64,000 bases of DNA from Candidatus Melainabacteria bacterium (GTDB lineage: Bacteria > Cyanobacteriota > Vampirovibrionia > Obscuribacterales > Obscuribacteraceae). The DNA lies in NCBI GenBank assembly GCA_003151275.1, contig PLXC01000021.1, positions 62,001-126,000 of the forward strand, in the 5' to 3' direction. The notes below the pieces were generated by a model, which saw only the letters and a program-made list of their open reading frames with translations, was not told the origin of the DNA and did not search any database. The translations under genes and the position numbers were made by a program. Shown piece after piece: positions 8,223-16,552 of this stretch (position 1 is the stretch's first letter; every line of letters starts with the position of its first letter).

Positions 8223-11036
8223 TTAGCTAAATAAATTGGCATCGCGCGCAGAGGCGACGAGTCCATTTACTAGTCCCGGAACCGCTAGACCGATGAGAGC
8301 GATCAAAGCTGCCAGTGCAAAGCGAGTAGAGCGCTTGTGTCCGAGTGTCAAACCAAGAAATGCCATTGGTTTCGCTCCGCAGATTGCATTAGCAAAAAGC
8401 ACAGCACCGAGTGCGATACCAAGTATTTCGAAACCGTTGGCAAACAAGTTAATCATAGCCTCTAAGTTTGCCAAATTGTTGACGCGCACTGTTCCGGCTG
8501 TATTGATGCCCGTTACAAATGTCGCATCTTGACTGAGACGACCAAGCGTGCCGTTGGTGAGACCCTGCGCACCAGAGGTGCCCATCGAAATGTTACTTGA
8601 ACCACTACTTAGACCTCCATCTCCATTGCCATTGGTTCCTCCGTTGTTGGCTAATTGATTGTCGTTGTCGTTATGGTGTTCCTCCCTCAGGTTATAGCGT
8701 TCATAATCGGTTGCTTTCTCCAGCACAATTGCAGCTGTTACTGGCGTGACGACATGATATTGCGCTGCTATTTGAGCGGCTTGGTAGGGTTGGTGCTGTT
8801 GCACGAGTTGCCTTGCATTCTGACCGGCGTATAGAGCGGCTAAGTCTTGCGCGGTAGCGAGGGCGGTGATAACTTCACAGTTTGGTTTATTATTCATGTG
8901 CGAATAATGCAAGTAATAGTCTCTGCTGTCCGGTCTCCACTGAGCGATAAAGTGACTTAGGTCTTCTGAAACCGAACTGTTTCTCGACACAGGAGTAAAT
9001 GGACCAATGTCATGGTGATTCTTGAATATTTCACTGGTTTTCGTCACTGAATCATCTATAGCCAACTCGTAAAATTCTGGAGCGCTGACGAATTTAGATG
9101 TAATGAAAATCTCTCGGTTCAACACTGGTTGTGGTCCATGTATCCACAAGACAGCACCTTTTGGGGTGTCGCCTGCAGCAGAAGCGGCCTTGATAACAGC
9201 CAACAGATTGTCGTTTCCACCTGAAAAGTTCTCTCTCCGTAATTTAGCCAGAGCGATATCTAATGATGTTGGCTCGAGATCTCTGCCTGTTTCTGAGCTG
9301 GCGATTATCACCGATGTCGGTATTGTTTTTGGCAGGCTCTTTAAAGCGGTCTTTATGTCGCTGAGATGATCTTTCATGCTCTCTGATCCGTCAACGCAGA
9401 CCACCAAATGTGATGGTGGTCTGACCATTGTGTGTTTAATGGATTCAACCACATAACCACCAGACTTAAAATCTGGAGCGGCTACGGCAATAAATGTGTT
9501 GGCGCGTGATACCCCGACAGATATTGAATTCGAGGTCATGTCTTCGTCTTTCAACGAACCGATGAACAACTGATCGCCTGCCGCAGTGGTAACGGCATGT
9601 GAATGCGTGACGCTCATTGAGAGTGTTTCGTCTGATCTTAGACGCAAGTCGTGTTGTCCTGCGACCTTAAAATTGGTGCCAATGAATCGAGGCAAATTTA
9701 GCGTCGATTTGACCCCGGAGTGCAGCTTGAGAGGTGCTTTCATGGAAATGCGTAACTTCAACTCCCCGTGTGATGGCACCGGGTAGCACTGCACGAGCAC
9801 GCGTCCACGACCCAGATCCGTAACCATAGCTGGGTCTCTGCGACCTTTGACTACCCATGTGTAGGCGTTTGTCGCTTGCTCGGTGATACCGATGCTTGAA
9901 TCTTTAGGCTCACCATTTTCCCAAAGAGTCAAATTGGATACCACCGCGCCTGGTGGCAACGCCAGTTCTGCTCGAGCTTCTTGAAGATTGGCAGTGATGT
10001 TTTTGAAAACGCAGGTCCAGTCCAAGCTCGACGTCAGGGATTGACCATTAACGGTGCCGCTTAGCTCCGACCTCACCAACGATAGACCAGGTATTGAGTT
10101 GCCGACAACGTGATAGCCCAAATAGGAATCCGGCAAGTTGGAAATTGTTTCTACACCACCTTTGTTGTCGTTGTATGGTTTACCTGTTGCCGCAAAATAG
10201 ATTTGTCTTCGCTCCTCTGGCGGAATTGATAAAAGCATTGCCGATAATCCACCTGTGCGGATGTCCGCCACATCCATGTTTAAGTCTTTTTCGCAGTCAA
10301 GTTTTCGCAAAAGACTCAAGCTGTCCTTTTTGTCTTGGTTGGTTCCTGAGACTTCGGCTTGTTCGGCCATCCTTATGATTGTTGGACGCACCTCTGATCC
10401 TGCAAGAGCAAAGACAGAAATAACAATGCCCAGCACTGAATACAGTGACTGCCGAATTCTGGCGCTTTGAGTTTCCCACGTTCCTTTTAATTCGAAGGCT
10501 AAATATAATGACACGAGGAAAGATAGGAAGGCGATCAAGCCGGTGATCTGAAAGTCCAACATGTGTCCTGACGGAGAGTATTTGTCCAGAGCAGCTGGGT
10601 CCGACACCATTTGAACTGCTGCGCATGCTGCAGTGACTAGGGCCGCACCGCCGATAGACAACCCATTGAAAATGCCAACTCTGGTCGAATTGCGATAGTT
10701 TCGAGTGGTGATGCGCTTCCAGGCCACATAGTTTCCTAGTGGAATGCAGATCGCCAATCCAAATTGAACAAGGGTTTCAATAGGATGACGAAGAAAGAGA
10801 CCACACGCCGGCATAAATCCGAAATATCCAGCGCCAGCCAGAGCCAAGGTTGGCAGCATCACACCGAATACCATTATGCTGCTGCCCTCCCAGCCAGCCC
10901 ACTTTGAAGGAGTTATATCGCTTCCATCCATGGGCCGAGACAAGAGAAAATCCGGATGTAAATTTGACCCGTCGCAGTTCGCGTGTTGTCTAGCCGACGC
11001 GAAGCCGTTCGGCTTTTCGTTCTCGATATCTAACAT
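8223..11036 (-). CDS. Integral membrane protein with VIT-like and von Willebrand factor A domains (copy A)
   Basis: The 937-residue protein has several N-terminal membrane spans (residues ~45-215), an extracytoplasmic VIT-like region (~315-470; EARAELALPPGAVVSNLTLW), a vWA domain with a complete MIDAS start (VVCVDGSESM near 543), a Gly/Asn/Ser-rich linker, and two C-terminal spans ending in SARDANLFS. VIT plus vWA occurs in inter-alpha-trypsin-inhibitor-like surface proteins; the vWA is expected to bind a metal ion and a protein ligand. The start is the ATG at 11036, with GGAGAG upstream; an in-frame TTG 21 bases earlier overlaps that site. It is paralogous to the protein at 22784-26095. A soluble AAA+ gene follows and a gene with an HEXXH site is divergent. 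No exact function known. Confidence 0.85.
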   Translation of the reverse strand: MLDIENEKPNGFASARQHANCDGSNLHPDFLLSRPMDGSDITPSKWAGWEGSSIMVFGVMLPTLALAGAGYFGFMPACGLFLRHPIETLVQFGLAICIPLGNYVAWKRITTRNYRNSTRVGIFNGLSIGGAALVTAACAAVQMVSDPAALDKYSPSGHMLDFQITGLIAFLSFLVSLYLAFELKGTWETQSARIRQSLYSVLGIVISVFALAGSEVRPTIIRMAEQAEVSGTNQDKKDSLSLLRKLDCEKDLNMDVADIRTGGLSAMLLSIPPEERRQIYFAATGKPYNDNKGGVETISNLPDSYLGYHVVGNSIPGLSLVRSELSGTVNGQSLTSSLDWTCVFKNITANLQEARAELALPPGAVVSNLTLWENGEPKDSSIGITEQATNAYTWVVKGRRDPAMVTDLGRGRVLVQCYPVPSHGELKLRISMKAPLKLHSGVKSTLNLPRFIGTNFKVAGQHDLRLRSDETLSMSVTHSHAVTTAAGDQLFIGSLKDEDMTSNSISVGVSRANTFIAVAAPDFKSGGYVVESIKHTMVRPPSHLVVCVDGSESMKDHLSDIKTALKSLPKTIPTSVIIASSETGRDLEPTSLDIALAKLRRENFSGGNDNLLAVIKAASAAGDTPKGAVLWIHGPQPVLNREIFITSKFVSAPEFYELAIDDSVTKTSEIFKNHHDIGPFTPVSRNSSVSEDLSHFIAQWRPDSRDYYLHYSHMNNKPNCEVITALATAQDLAALYAGQNARQLVQQHQPYQAAQIAAQYHVVTPVTAAIVLEKATDYERYNLREEHHNDNDNQLANNGGTNGNGDGGLSSGSSNISMGTSGAQGLTNGTLGRLSQDATFVTGINTAGTVRVNNLANLEAMINLFANGFEILGIALGAVLFANAICGAKPMAFLGLTLGHKRSTRFALAALIALIGLAVPGLVNGLVASARDANLFS

Positions 11037-11440
11037 AGCGTTCTCTCCAACAAGCAAGACAAGCCGTCACCATAGCTGGTGGTCTCAAAGCGAGGAGCAC
11101 CAGCAAAACTGAGCAGTAGTGTCTATTGTGTCTAGTAAGTGATTCCGTCAGCCAAAGCGGCTGAAGTAATTATCGTTTAAGCGCCTTCTATGTCGATGGG
11201 GTTTTCCCTGATCCAAGACTCAAAAACTTTGAGGTTGCTCGATCGCTTTGGACAAGTATTGCTTTTGGTTAGTGAAGAGTTTCGAGTGGGAAATTCTTTG
11301 ACTTGGGACCCTAAATTCTTAAATTGGGACTTCGATGTCCGCAAGAAATTCGCAAGAAATTAAGATTATGCTTTTTCAGCCTGCACCCTGGGCTATACCC
11401 CGAATTATTACTAACTGGCAAATAAGAGGAAGGTTGCTCT
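11037..11440. other. Divergent intergenic region between VIT/vWA copy A and the HEXXH protein
   Basis: About 400 bases with no convincing gene; both promoters should lie here. A short direct repeat (CGCAAGAAATT, twice in tandem near 11340-11361) sits about 80 bases before the plus-strand start, and AGAGGAAGG just ahead of the ATG at 11441 is its ribosome binding site. I cannot place -35/-10 boxes with confidence. Confidence 0.5.
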
Positions 11441-14206
11441 ATGGCAAGTTCTCGTGACAGTTCGCATATCGGGGCCGACGCAGCTGCCTCGACTGGTGGA
11501 ATTTTCGATTCGTTTGACCCAATGAAAGGAATGCAGCATCTTGTGCATCGCGCGGAACAGCGGTTGCCCGACACCGGTATCCTAGGTGGCCTAAAACATG
11601 GTGCTGAAGGTCTAGAAGAGGGTTTGCATCTGTTGGATCTGACCAGGCAAGCTGCTCTTCATGCGGCAATTCAGGATCCAATTGATGGACTTACCCAGCT
11701 CGTCAATCATGTAAGTCATTCAATTTCAGGGCACGACATTTTGCCCGAGCTTCATCTTATTGATGCGCCACCTCCAGCAAAATTTGGATCGGCTGAGTGG
11801 GTAGCAGAAACCGTAGGCACGGGCATCGGATACGTTGCCCCATTTATGTTGACCGGTGGTGCAACATCAGCCATTGGTGGACTGGCTCGGACAAGTGAGA
11901 TTCTTGCTGTTGCTGAGCGGTTGCCTATGGCCGCCAGAGTTATGGGTGGTGTTGAAATCGTCGCAGAAGAGTTACCAATGGCGGCTAAGCTCATGAAACC
12001 CGCAGAATTGATCGGCGAAGGCTCGAGTTTGGCTACCAGAGTGGCCTGGAAATCAGTCGCTAAATCAACGCTTGATGGTGGCATCATGGGTTTCGTCCTG
12101 ACGCCGTCGAGGGATCCAAACAAAGACTTTTGGACACAGCGCCGAGATAGCGCTATTACTTCCATGGTCACATTCGGCACCCAGGGCGCCGTTGCCAATG
12201 CTGCTTTAGGTGGTTTGGAGCGTGCCGGACTGAATACTGCTGATGCAGCGATGAGTAGTTTTCTGCGAACAGGGTTGAGGTTCGGCAGCAATGCCTTAGG
12301 CGGTACCGCTGGTGGTGTCGTCAGTGCGGAGAGCAATTCGCTTTTGAATGGTAGAGGCTTTGCCACTACAACAGAACTTGCCCAGTCGGTCGCTACGTTT
12401 ACAGTTACTGGTGCGGCGCTTGATGCGGTGCATACAATCGCGGATCCGGCTTCGAACGCCATTAATCACGTTGTGGGCGGTACAAATCATGATGCCGTTA
12501 GGATATCTGAACCCATCAAATCGAATGTTGAGAGCAGCGATAGTGATCCGCATCAGTCGACGAAAACCTCTGATCCGGGTATCTCAAACTACGCTCCGCC
12601 ACATGCACCAGACTTAGACGAATCAACAACACAAAGACCATTATCGTCGAAGGACTCTAGTGAAACTATTACTGCGACACCAGCACATCCTGGTGAGACC
12701 ATCGACAAAACCTCTAAGTCTAGCAGCATCGTAGAAATGACGCCCGAGCGACTCGCCAAATTTCAAGATGAAGCCGGTGATATGACGCGTATGAGAGATC
12801 CCGAGAAGATTAGGTCTTTCGTTGGCAAACTAAACGACCTCGTAAAAAGTCAGTTTCAACTTGACCAATTGCAAATTGATAGAAGCCTCGAGAAATATAA
12901 GCAACTGGATGCAGTGAGTACAACCGCCACCGAACAAGCGGAGCTCGTACGGGATGAAATTGTGAGCACTGCTAAACAGACTCGCTTCTTGCTTAAAGTG
13001 AATGAATTGGAATCCGGAAGTCTTCAGAAATTGGTGGAGTTCGTTCGAAAAAATGAATCAGGTTTTTCAACGATTCCAGATTTAGCCAGCAAGTTGCTAC
13101 TAATAGATCAAGCGGTTCAAGCGAGTGATGCTGCAAGCGAAGCCTCAAAGCAATTGCATTTGGATCTGGCGAAACGAGTGCAACCGCTGCAGACATTCTT
13201 GGATCAATTTACGACGGAAAATGGTCTACCGAAAATTAAACTGGCAACAAGGACCTCTTCTGGGCAAGGTGGTAATTATATGCACGGTGCCCTCAACATT
13301 GCACCATTGACGCTTGACGGGCATAATATGCCGCAATTGGCGGAATTTCTTTACCATGAAACAACACATAGCGCACAGGAATTTCTGATAGCCTCCGCTG
13401 TTGCTGACGACATTGAGGGATTCGATCAGTTGCCCCGCCATCAACAGCAAGAAACTCTGGTCATGGGTTTGGCAAAAGCGTTTGGCAAAGATGCAGATAA
13501 TATTGAGTGGTGGGAGAGAGTACGGCCTGGACTTGTTGAGCAGTTTGCTAAGAACTTCAAATTTGATGTAAATGATCCCACACAGAAAAATTCGTTAATT
13601 AACAAGCTGCTTCCTACGCTTCCTGAATGGGACTACTCAGCTGATGTAATCGATGCGCGCAATGGACGACGGTTGACCGATGTTGACAAAGCATCGGCAG
13701 AAAGATTGCAGAAGTCGTACGCTGAACTCATGCGCAACAAGGACGGTAACAGCGATATTGCCGATGCTTCAGGTTTCATCAACCAAGCCCAGAACCTTAT
13801 CGATCAACTTAATGGACCAGATGCAGATAAAGTTGCGCGCCAAGTGATTGATGATCTGGTGCAAAAAGGGGGTGGATCGATCTATTACGAGCTCTTTCAA
13901 GTCGGTAATCAGGGACCTAACCATGTTTGGCGCACTAGATCTGGTGATGCTCCTGGAGAAGGTTTTAGAAGTTTTGATACTAACTCTGAATTCGTCGACG
14001 CACATGTGTTCAATCGACAGTTGGATCCCACTGAGTGGCATCTAGAGCCAGGCGAACTTGCGCATGGTCTCCTCCAATCCGTCAAAAAACAAATGTCACT
14101 TATTGAGAATTCCCGCAAAGCGAAGTTCGCCAAATATCAAGAAACGCTTCATGAAATGGAAGCCTGGTCAAATGGCACTTTAGCTCGACAGGAATATGGA
14201 CCATAG
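11441..14206 (+). CDS. Large protein: shared N-terminal module plus C-terminal HEXXH (putative metallopeptidase-like) region
   Basis: A 921-residue protein without a signal peptide. Residues ~65-335 are paralogous to the N-terminus of the debranching enzyme at 27793-31689: both carry a GIQD/AIQDP helix, LPE(L/M)H, AKFGS(A/S)(E/D)W, a Gly/Ala-rich stretch, an (F/L)TP turn, and ESNSLLNGRGFATTTELAQS versus ESHSLLTGNGFASTEQLAQS. A low-complexity linker (~340-430) and a coiled-coil-like part (~450-590) follow. The C-terminal region contains LYHETTHSAQE with HETTH at residues 639-643, the zinc-metallopeptidase signature; a third ligand is not obvious, so catalysis is inferred. The ATG at 11441 has AGAGGAAGG upstream. 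It is divergent from VIT/vWA copy A. Function unknown. Confidence 0.75.
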   Translation: MASSRDSSHIGADAAASTGGIFDSFDPMKGMQHLVHRAEQRLPDTGILGGLKHGAEGLEEGLHLLDLTRQAALHAAIQDPIDGLTQLVNHVSHSISGHDILPELHLIDAPPPAKFGSAEWVAETVGTGIGYVAPFMLTGGATSAIGGLARTSEILAVAERLPMAARVMGGVEIVAEELPMAAKLMKPAELIGEGSSLATRVAWKSVAKSTLDGGIMGFVLTPSRDPNKDFWTQRRDSAITSMVTFGTQGAVANAALGGLERAGLNTADAAMSSFLRTGLRFGSNALGGTAGGVVSAESNSLLNGRGFATTTELAQSVATFTVTGAALDAVHTIADPASNAINHVVGGTNHDAVRISEPIKSNVESSDSDPHQSTKTSDPGISNYAPPHAPDLDESTTQRPLSSKDSSETITATPAHPGETIDKTSKSSSIVEMTPERLAKFQDEAGDMTRMRDPEKIRSFVGKLNDLVKSQFQLDQLQIDRSLEKYKQLDAVSTTATEQAELVRDEIVSTAKQTRFLLKVNELESGSLQKLVEFVRKNESGFSTIPDLASKLLLIDQAVQASDAASEASKQLHLDLAKRVQPLQTFLDQFTTENGLPKIKLATRTSSGQGGNYMHGALNIAPLTLDGHNMPQLAEFLYHETTHSAQEFLIASAVADDIEGFDQLPRHQQQETLVMGLAKAFGKDADNIEWWERVRPGLVEQFAKNFKFDVNDPTQKNSLINKLLPTLPEWDYSADVIDARNGRRLTDVDKASAERLQKSYAELMRNKDGNSDIADASGFINQAQNLIDQLNGPDADKVARQVIDDLVQKGGGSIYYELFQVGNQGPNHVWRTRSGDAPGEGFRSFDTNSEFVDAHVFNRQLDPTEWHLEPGELAHGLLQSVKKQMSLIENSRKAKFAKYQETLHEMEAWSNGTLARQEYGP

Positions 14207-14260
14207 TCACGATGACCCCGTGTCGCTGGGAGCTCCTATAGTTTGATTTTAGATTTTGCT

Positions 14261-15217
14261 CTAGATCTCGACTACAGTTTTTCCCCGAGCATGACCTTGC
14301 TCGGATTCGTCATGCGCTGTCGGCACATCTTCGAGTGGAATAGTTTTAGCAATGATGGGATGAATTTGACCAGAAACAATCATCTCTGCGATGGCAGATA
14401 ATTCCTCTTGCACGTGTGCACCACTACCGGCGCTAACGATGTAAGCTTTCTTGCTACCAAATAATGCGCACGTGGCTATGCCAAGAATTGTATGTGGATC
14501 CGGCACGGTCGTCACATAGACCCCATTTTTATTTAGCATCGGTTTCGCCAGTGAGAAATTCAGTTTTGCGCTTGCATCGAATATGCCATCAAATTTTTCT
14601 TTCAGGCTTCTTACATCTTCGGCCTTGTAGTCTATTACTTGATCAGCGCCTAGAGATTTAACGAATTCAATATTGTCGGCACCACACGTTGCAGTAATTT
14701 TTGCGCCCAGCACTTTAGCGATTTGTACCGCAAAACTTCCGACACCACCGGAGGCACCATTAATTAGAACACTTTGGCCCGGTTCTAATTTGATTTGCAA
14801 CTTGAGCGCTTTATAGGCAGTTAAGCCAGCCACAGGAATCGAAGCTGCATCTGAGAATGACAGTCCTTCAGGCTTTCTAGCGATGCTATCTTGCTCTACA
14901 AGCGAAAATTGCGCGTATGAGCCATATTGTGAACGAAGAGGATTCGACATGCCAAATACGGCGTCGCCAGGTTGATAAGTTTTTACGGCGCTACCTACTT
15001 CGCTGACGATACCGGCGCAATCAACCCCCAAGACACGAGGCCAATGTTTTGGAATAATTAGTGACAGGTGACCGGCGCGAATTTTCCAATCAACCGGGTT
15101 GATAGATGCGCATTTTACCTCGATTAAAACTTGATGACTACCAGGCGCCGGTTTGTCTATTTCCTGCAACTTAAAAACATCGAATCGTCCGTACTCACTA
15201 ATAATGAGTGCTCGCAT
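14261..15217 (-). CDS. NADP-dependent quinone oxidoreductase-like MDR protein
   Basis: A 318-residue medium-chain dehydrogenase/reductase of the zinc-free quinone oxidoreductase type. The N-terminal GroES-like part has INPVDWKIRAGHL and LGVDCAGIVSEVGSAV; the Rossmann part has the nucleotide-binding INGASGGVGSFAVQIAKVLG and the ADQVIDYKAED segment. The structural-zinc cysteine cluster of classical alcohol dehydrogenases is absent. It should reduce quinones or enones with NADPH in the cytoplasm; the natural substrate cannot be read from sequence. AGGAG lies seven bases before the ATG. The promoter region has repeated GTAC-containing boxes, hinting at regulation by a small redox- or electrophile-sensing repressor encoded elsewhere. 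Confidence 0.88.
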   Translation of the reverse strand: MRALIISEYGRFDVFKLQEIDKPAPGSHQVLIEVKCASINPVDWKIRAGHLSLIIPKHWPRVLGVDCAGIVSEVGSAVKTYQPGDAVFGMSNPLRSQYGSYAQFSLVEQDSIARKPEGLSFSDAASIPVAGLTAYKALKLQIKLEPGQSVLINGASGGVGSFAVQIAKVLGAKITATCGADNIEFVKSLGADQVIDYKAEDVRSLKEKFDGIFDASAKLNFSLAKPMLNKNGVYVTTVPDPHTILGIATCALFGSKKAYIVSAGSGAHVQEELSAIAEMIVSGQIHPIIAKTIPLEDVPTAHDESEQGHARGKTVVEI

Positions 15218-15280
15218 GGTGTACTCCTATGGTGTACTACCTACAGGTCTAATCTGTTGATATTAGCCGTGTATACCACC
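15214..15280 (-). promoter_or_regulatory. Repeated GTAC boxes before the MDR oxidoreductase
   Basis: Read on the minus strand, the leader holds three related boxes: GGTGGTATACAC, GGTAGTACACCA and GGAGTACACCA, the last two being direct repeats of ATGGTGTACT (plus strand) 13 bases apart and one overlapping the ribosome binding site. Such clusters around oxidoreductase starts are often repressor operators; no regulator is adjacent, so this is suggestive only. Confidence 0.3.
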
Positions 15281-15344
15281 TGACATTTGCCTTCAGTCCG
15301 GTATGTGAAGGTAATGCTTAAAATAAAAACTGTTCTTACGGGGC

Positions 15345-16421
15345 TCAGCGCTGAGCTTCAGCCTTTGCCGGTTCCTCATTCTTTGTAATGAGAGTGAATG
15401 CCGGATCAGCCAGAAATCTGACTGGCAATATTGGATCGAACAAAGTGGTGCCTACGCCAAGAAGGCCCGTGCCGTAATGATTAATCTGCACTCCCATGCG
15501 TTTATATAGTTCAACACAGGCGCCGATACATGTCCAGCGATTATCAGCCACGCGACCCATGAAGGTGCCGAACCAATCGTATCCAGTTGCGTGAAAGAAC
15601 GTGCGAAGTTTTGCTTTGATTTCTGCCGACACAGGTAGACGATCGATATGCTTTGCGACGCGTAGATTTTCTTCCTCTGCCCACTGTTTGTCAGTCGCCA
15701 CCATCGTCTCTGCTATTGCTGTCGCTTTTGCTGATTGTTCTTCTGACCAGGGCTTCTTCAGATGCAATGCTACATAATGCCCTTTATAGTCCGGGCCGGT
15801 CAATTCTTCGATCGGGTGAAAACAAGTTCCTTTATTCATGTAAGAGCTAAACAACATCATGCGGCCATCCGGCATTCGCAACACCATTTCGGCGTGACCG
15901 ACACTCTCGTGCAATTCCTTGGCAATGTTTCCGCTGGTGAGAATGAGGTCACCAGGTTCCAGAACCGCAGCGGTTGGATTGACCCAAGTGTTCAGCGGCA
16001 CGGGTCCGTATCCTTGACGTTTGAACTTATGTTTGTTGCGACGATAGAGCGCAAAAATGTAAATCCAACCGCATATTTCAGCTAGTGCAATCACATGAAC
16101 GATTGGATGAATTGCCTTCGCCATCAGTGCCACCACACTTAGTACTATTCCGAATACGATTGGCACTTGCAATTCGATACGGGATAATACATCAAAGTAA
16201 GTTTGAAGGAGATGATCAACCTTGATGCGAGTTAGGATCAACCAGCATGCGCTTAATGCCACACATCCACTCGAGAGTTGCCAATCCAGATGATGGGTGA
16301 CAAATCGCCAGGATAAATGAATCAGGTAAAAATAACCAATCGTATTCGCCGCTTTTATAAGCGTAAAATAAGAAGATGAAGTCTGGAGGTCGACGCTAGC
16401 TTCCGATGGATGATACGACAT
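15345..16421 (-). CDS. Membrane protein with a permuted NlpC/P60 (YiiX-like) cysteine peptidase/amidase domain
   Basis: The first ~140 residues contain about four membrane spans (YFYLIHLSWRF; VALSACWLILT; VPIVFGIVLSVVALM; HVIALAEICGWIYIFALY). A soluble domain follows with the order expected for circularly permuted NlpC/P60 proteins: EPGDLILTSG, then the His motif GHAEMVLRMPDG, and later the Cys motif WTCIGACVELY. This family cleaves or makes amide bonds in cell-wall peptides or lipids. I place the start at 16421 (AGGA five bases upstream); an ATG 42 bases earlier has no ribosome binding site. The domain's side of the membrane is not clear. It stands alone between the MDR and protease genes on the same strand. 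Confidence 0.72.
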   Translation of the reverse strand: MSYHPSEASVDLQTSSSYFTLIKAANTIGYFYLIHLSWRFVTHHLDWQLSSGCVALSACWLILTRIKVDHLLQTYFDVLSRIELQVPIVFGIVLSVVALMAKAIHPIVHVIALAEICGWIYIFALYRRNKHKFKRQGYGPVPLNTWVNPTAAVLEPGDLILTSGNIAKELHESVGHAEMVLRMPDGRMMLFSSYMNKGTCFHPIEELTGPDYKGHYVALHLKKPWSEEQSAKATAIAETMVATDKQWAEEENLRVAKHIDRLPVSAEIKAKLRTFFHATGYDWFGTFMGRVADNRWTCIGACVELYKRMGVQINHYGTGLLGVGTTLFDPILPVRFLADPAFTLITKNEEPAKAEAQR

Positions 16422-16552
16422 GGGATTCCTGCAGAGCAAGGCGAGCTGGTTTGCTCTCGTCATGGTATCAGTTTTTGTGACGAGATTTAGCGAATGCTCT
16501 GTAAAGCCCGTCCTTCAGGGTGGAGTGGACGTCAATTGCCTGCAGTCGAGAT

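Noticed and set aside
15343..15356. Perfect 14-bp palindrome GCTCAGCGCTGAGC
   Set aside because: It falls at the coding end of the NlpC/P60-like gene (Ala-Glu-Ala-Gln-Arg codons) and has no T-run or spacing expected of a terminator or operator.
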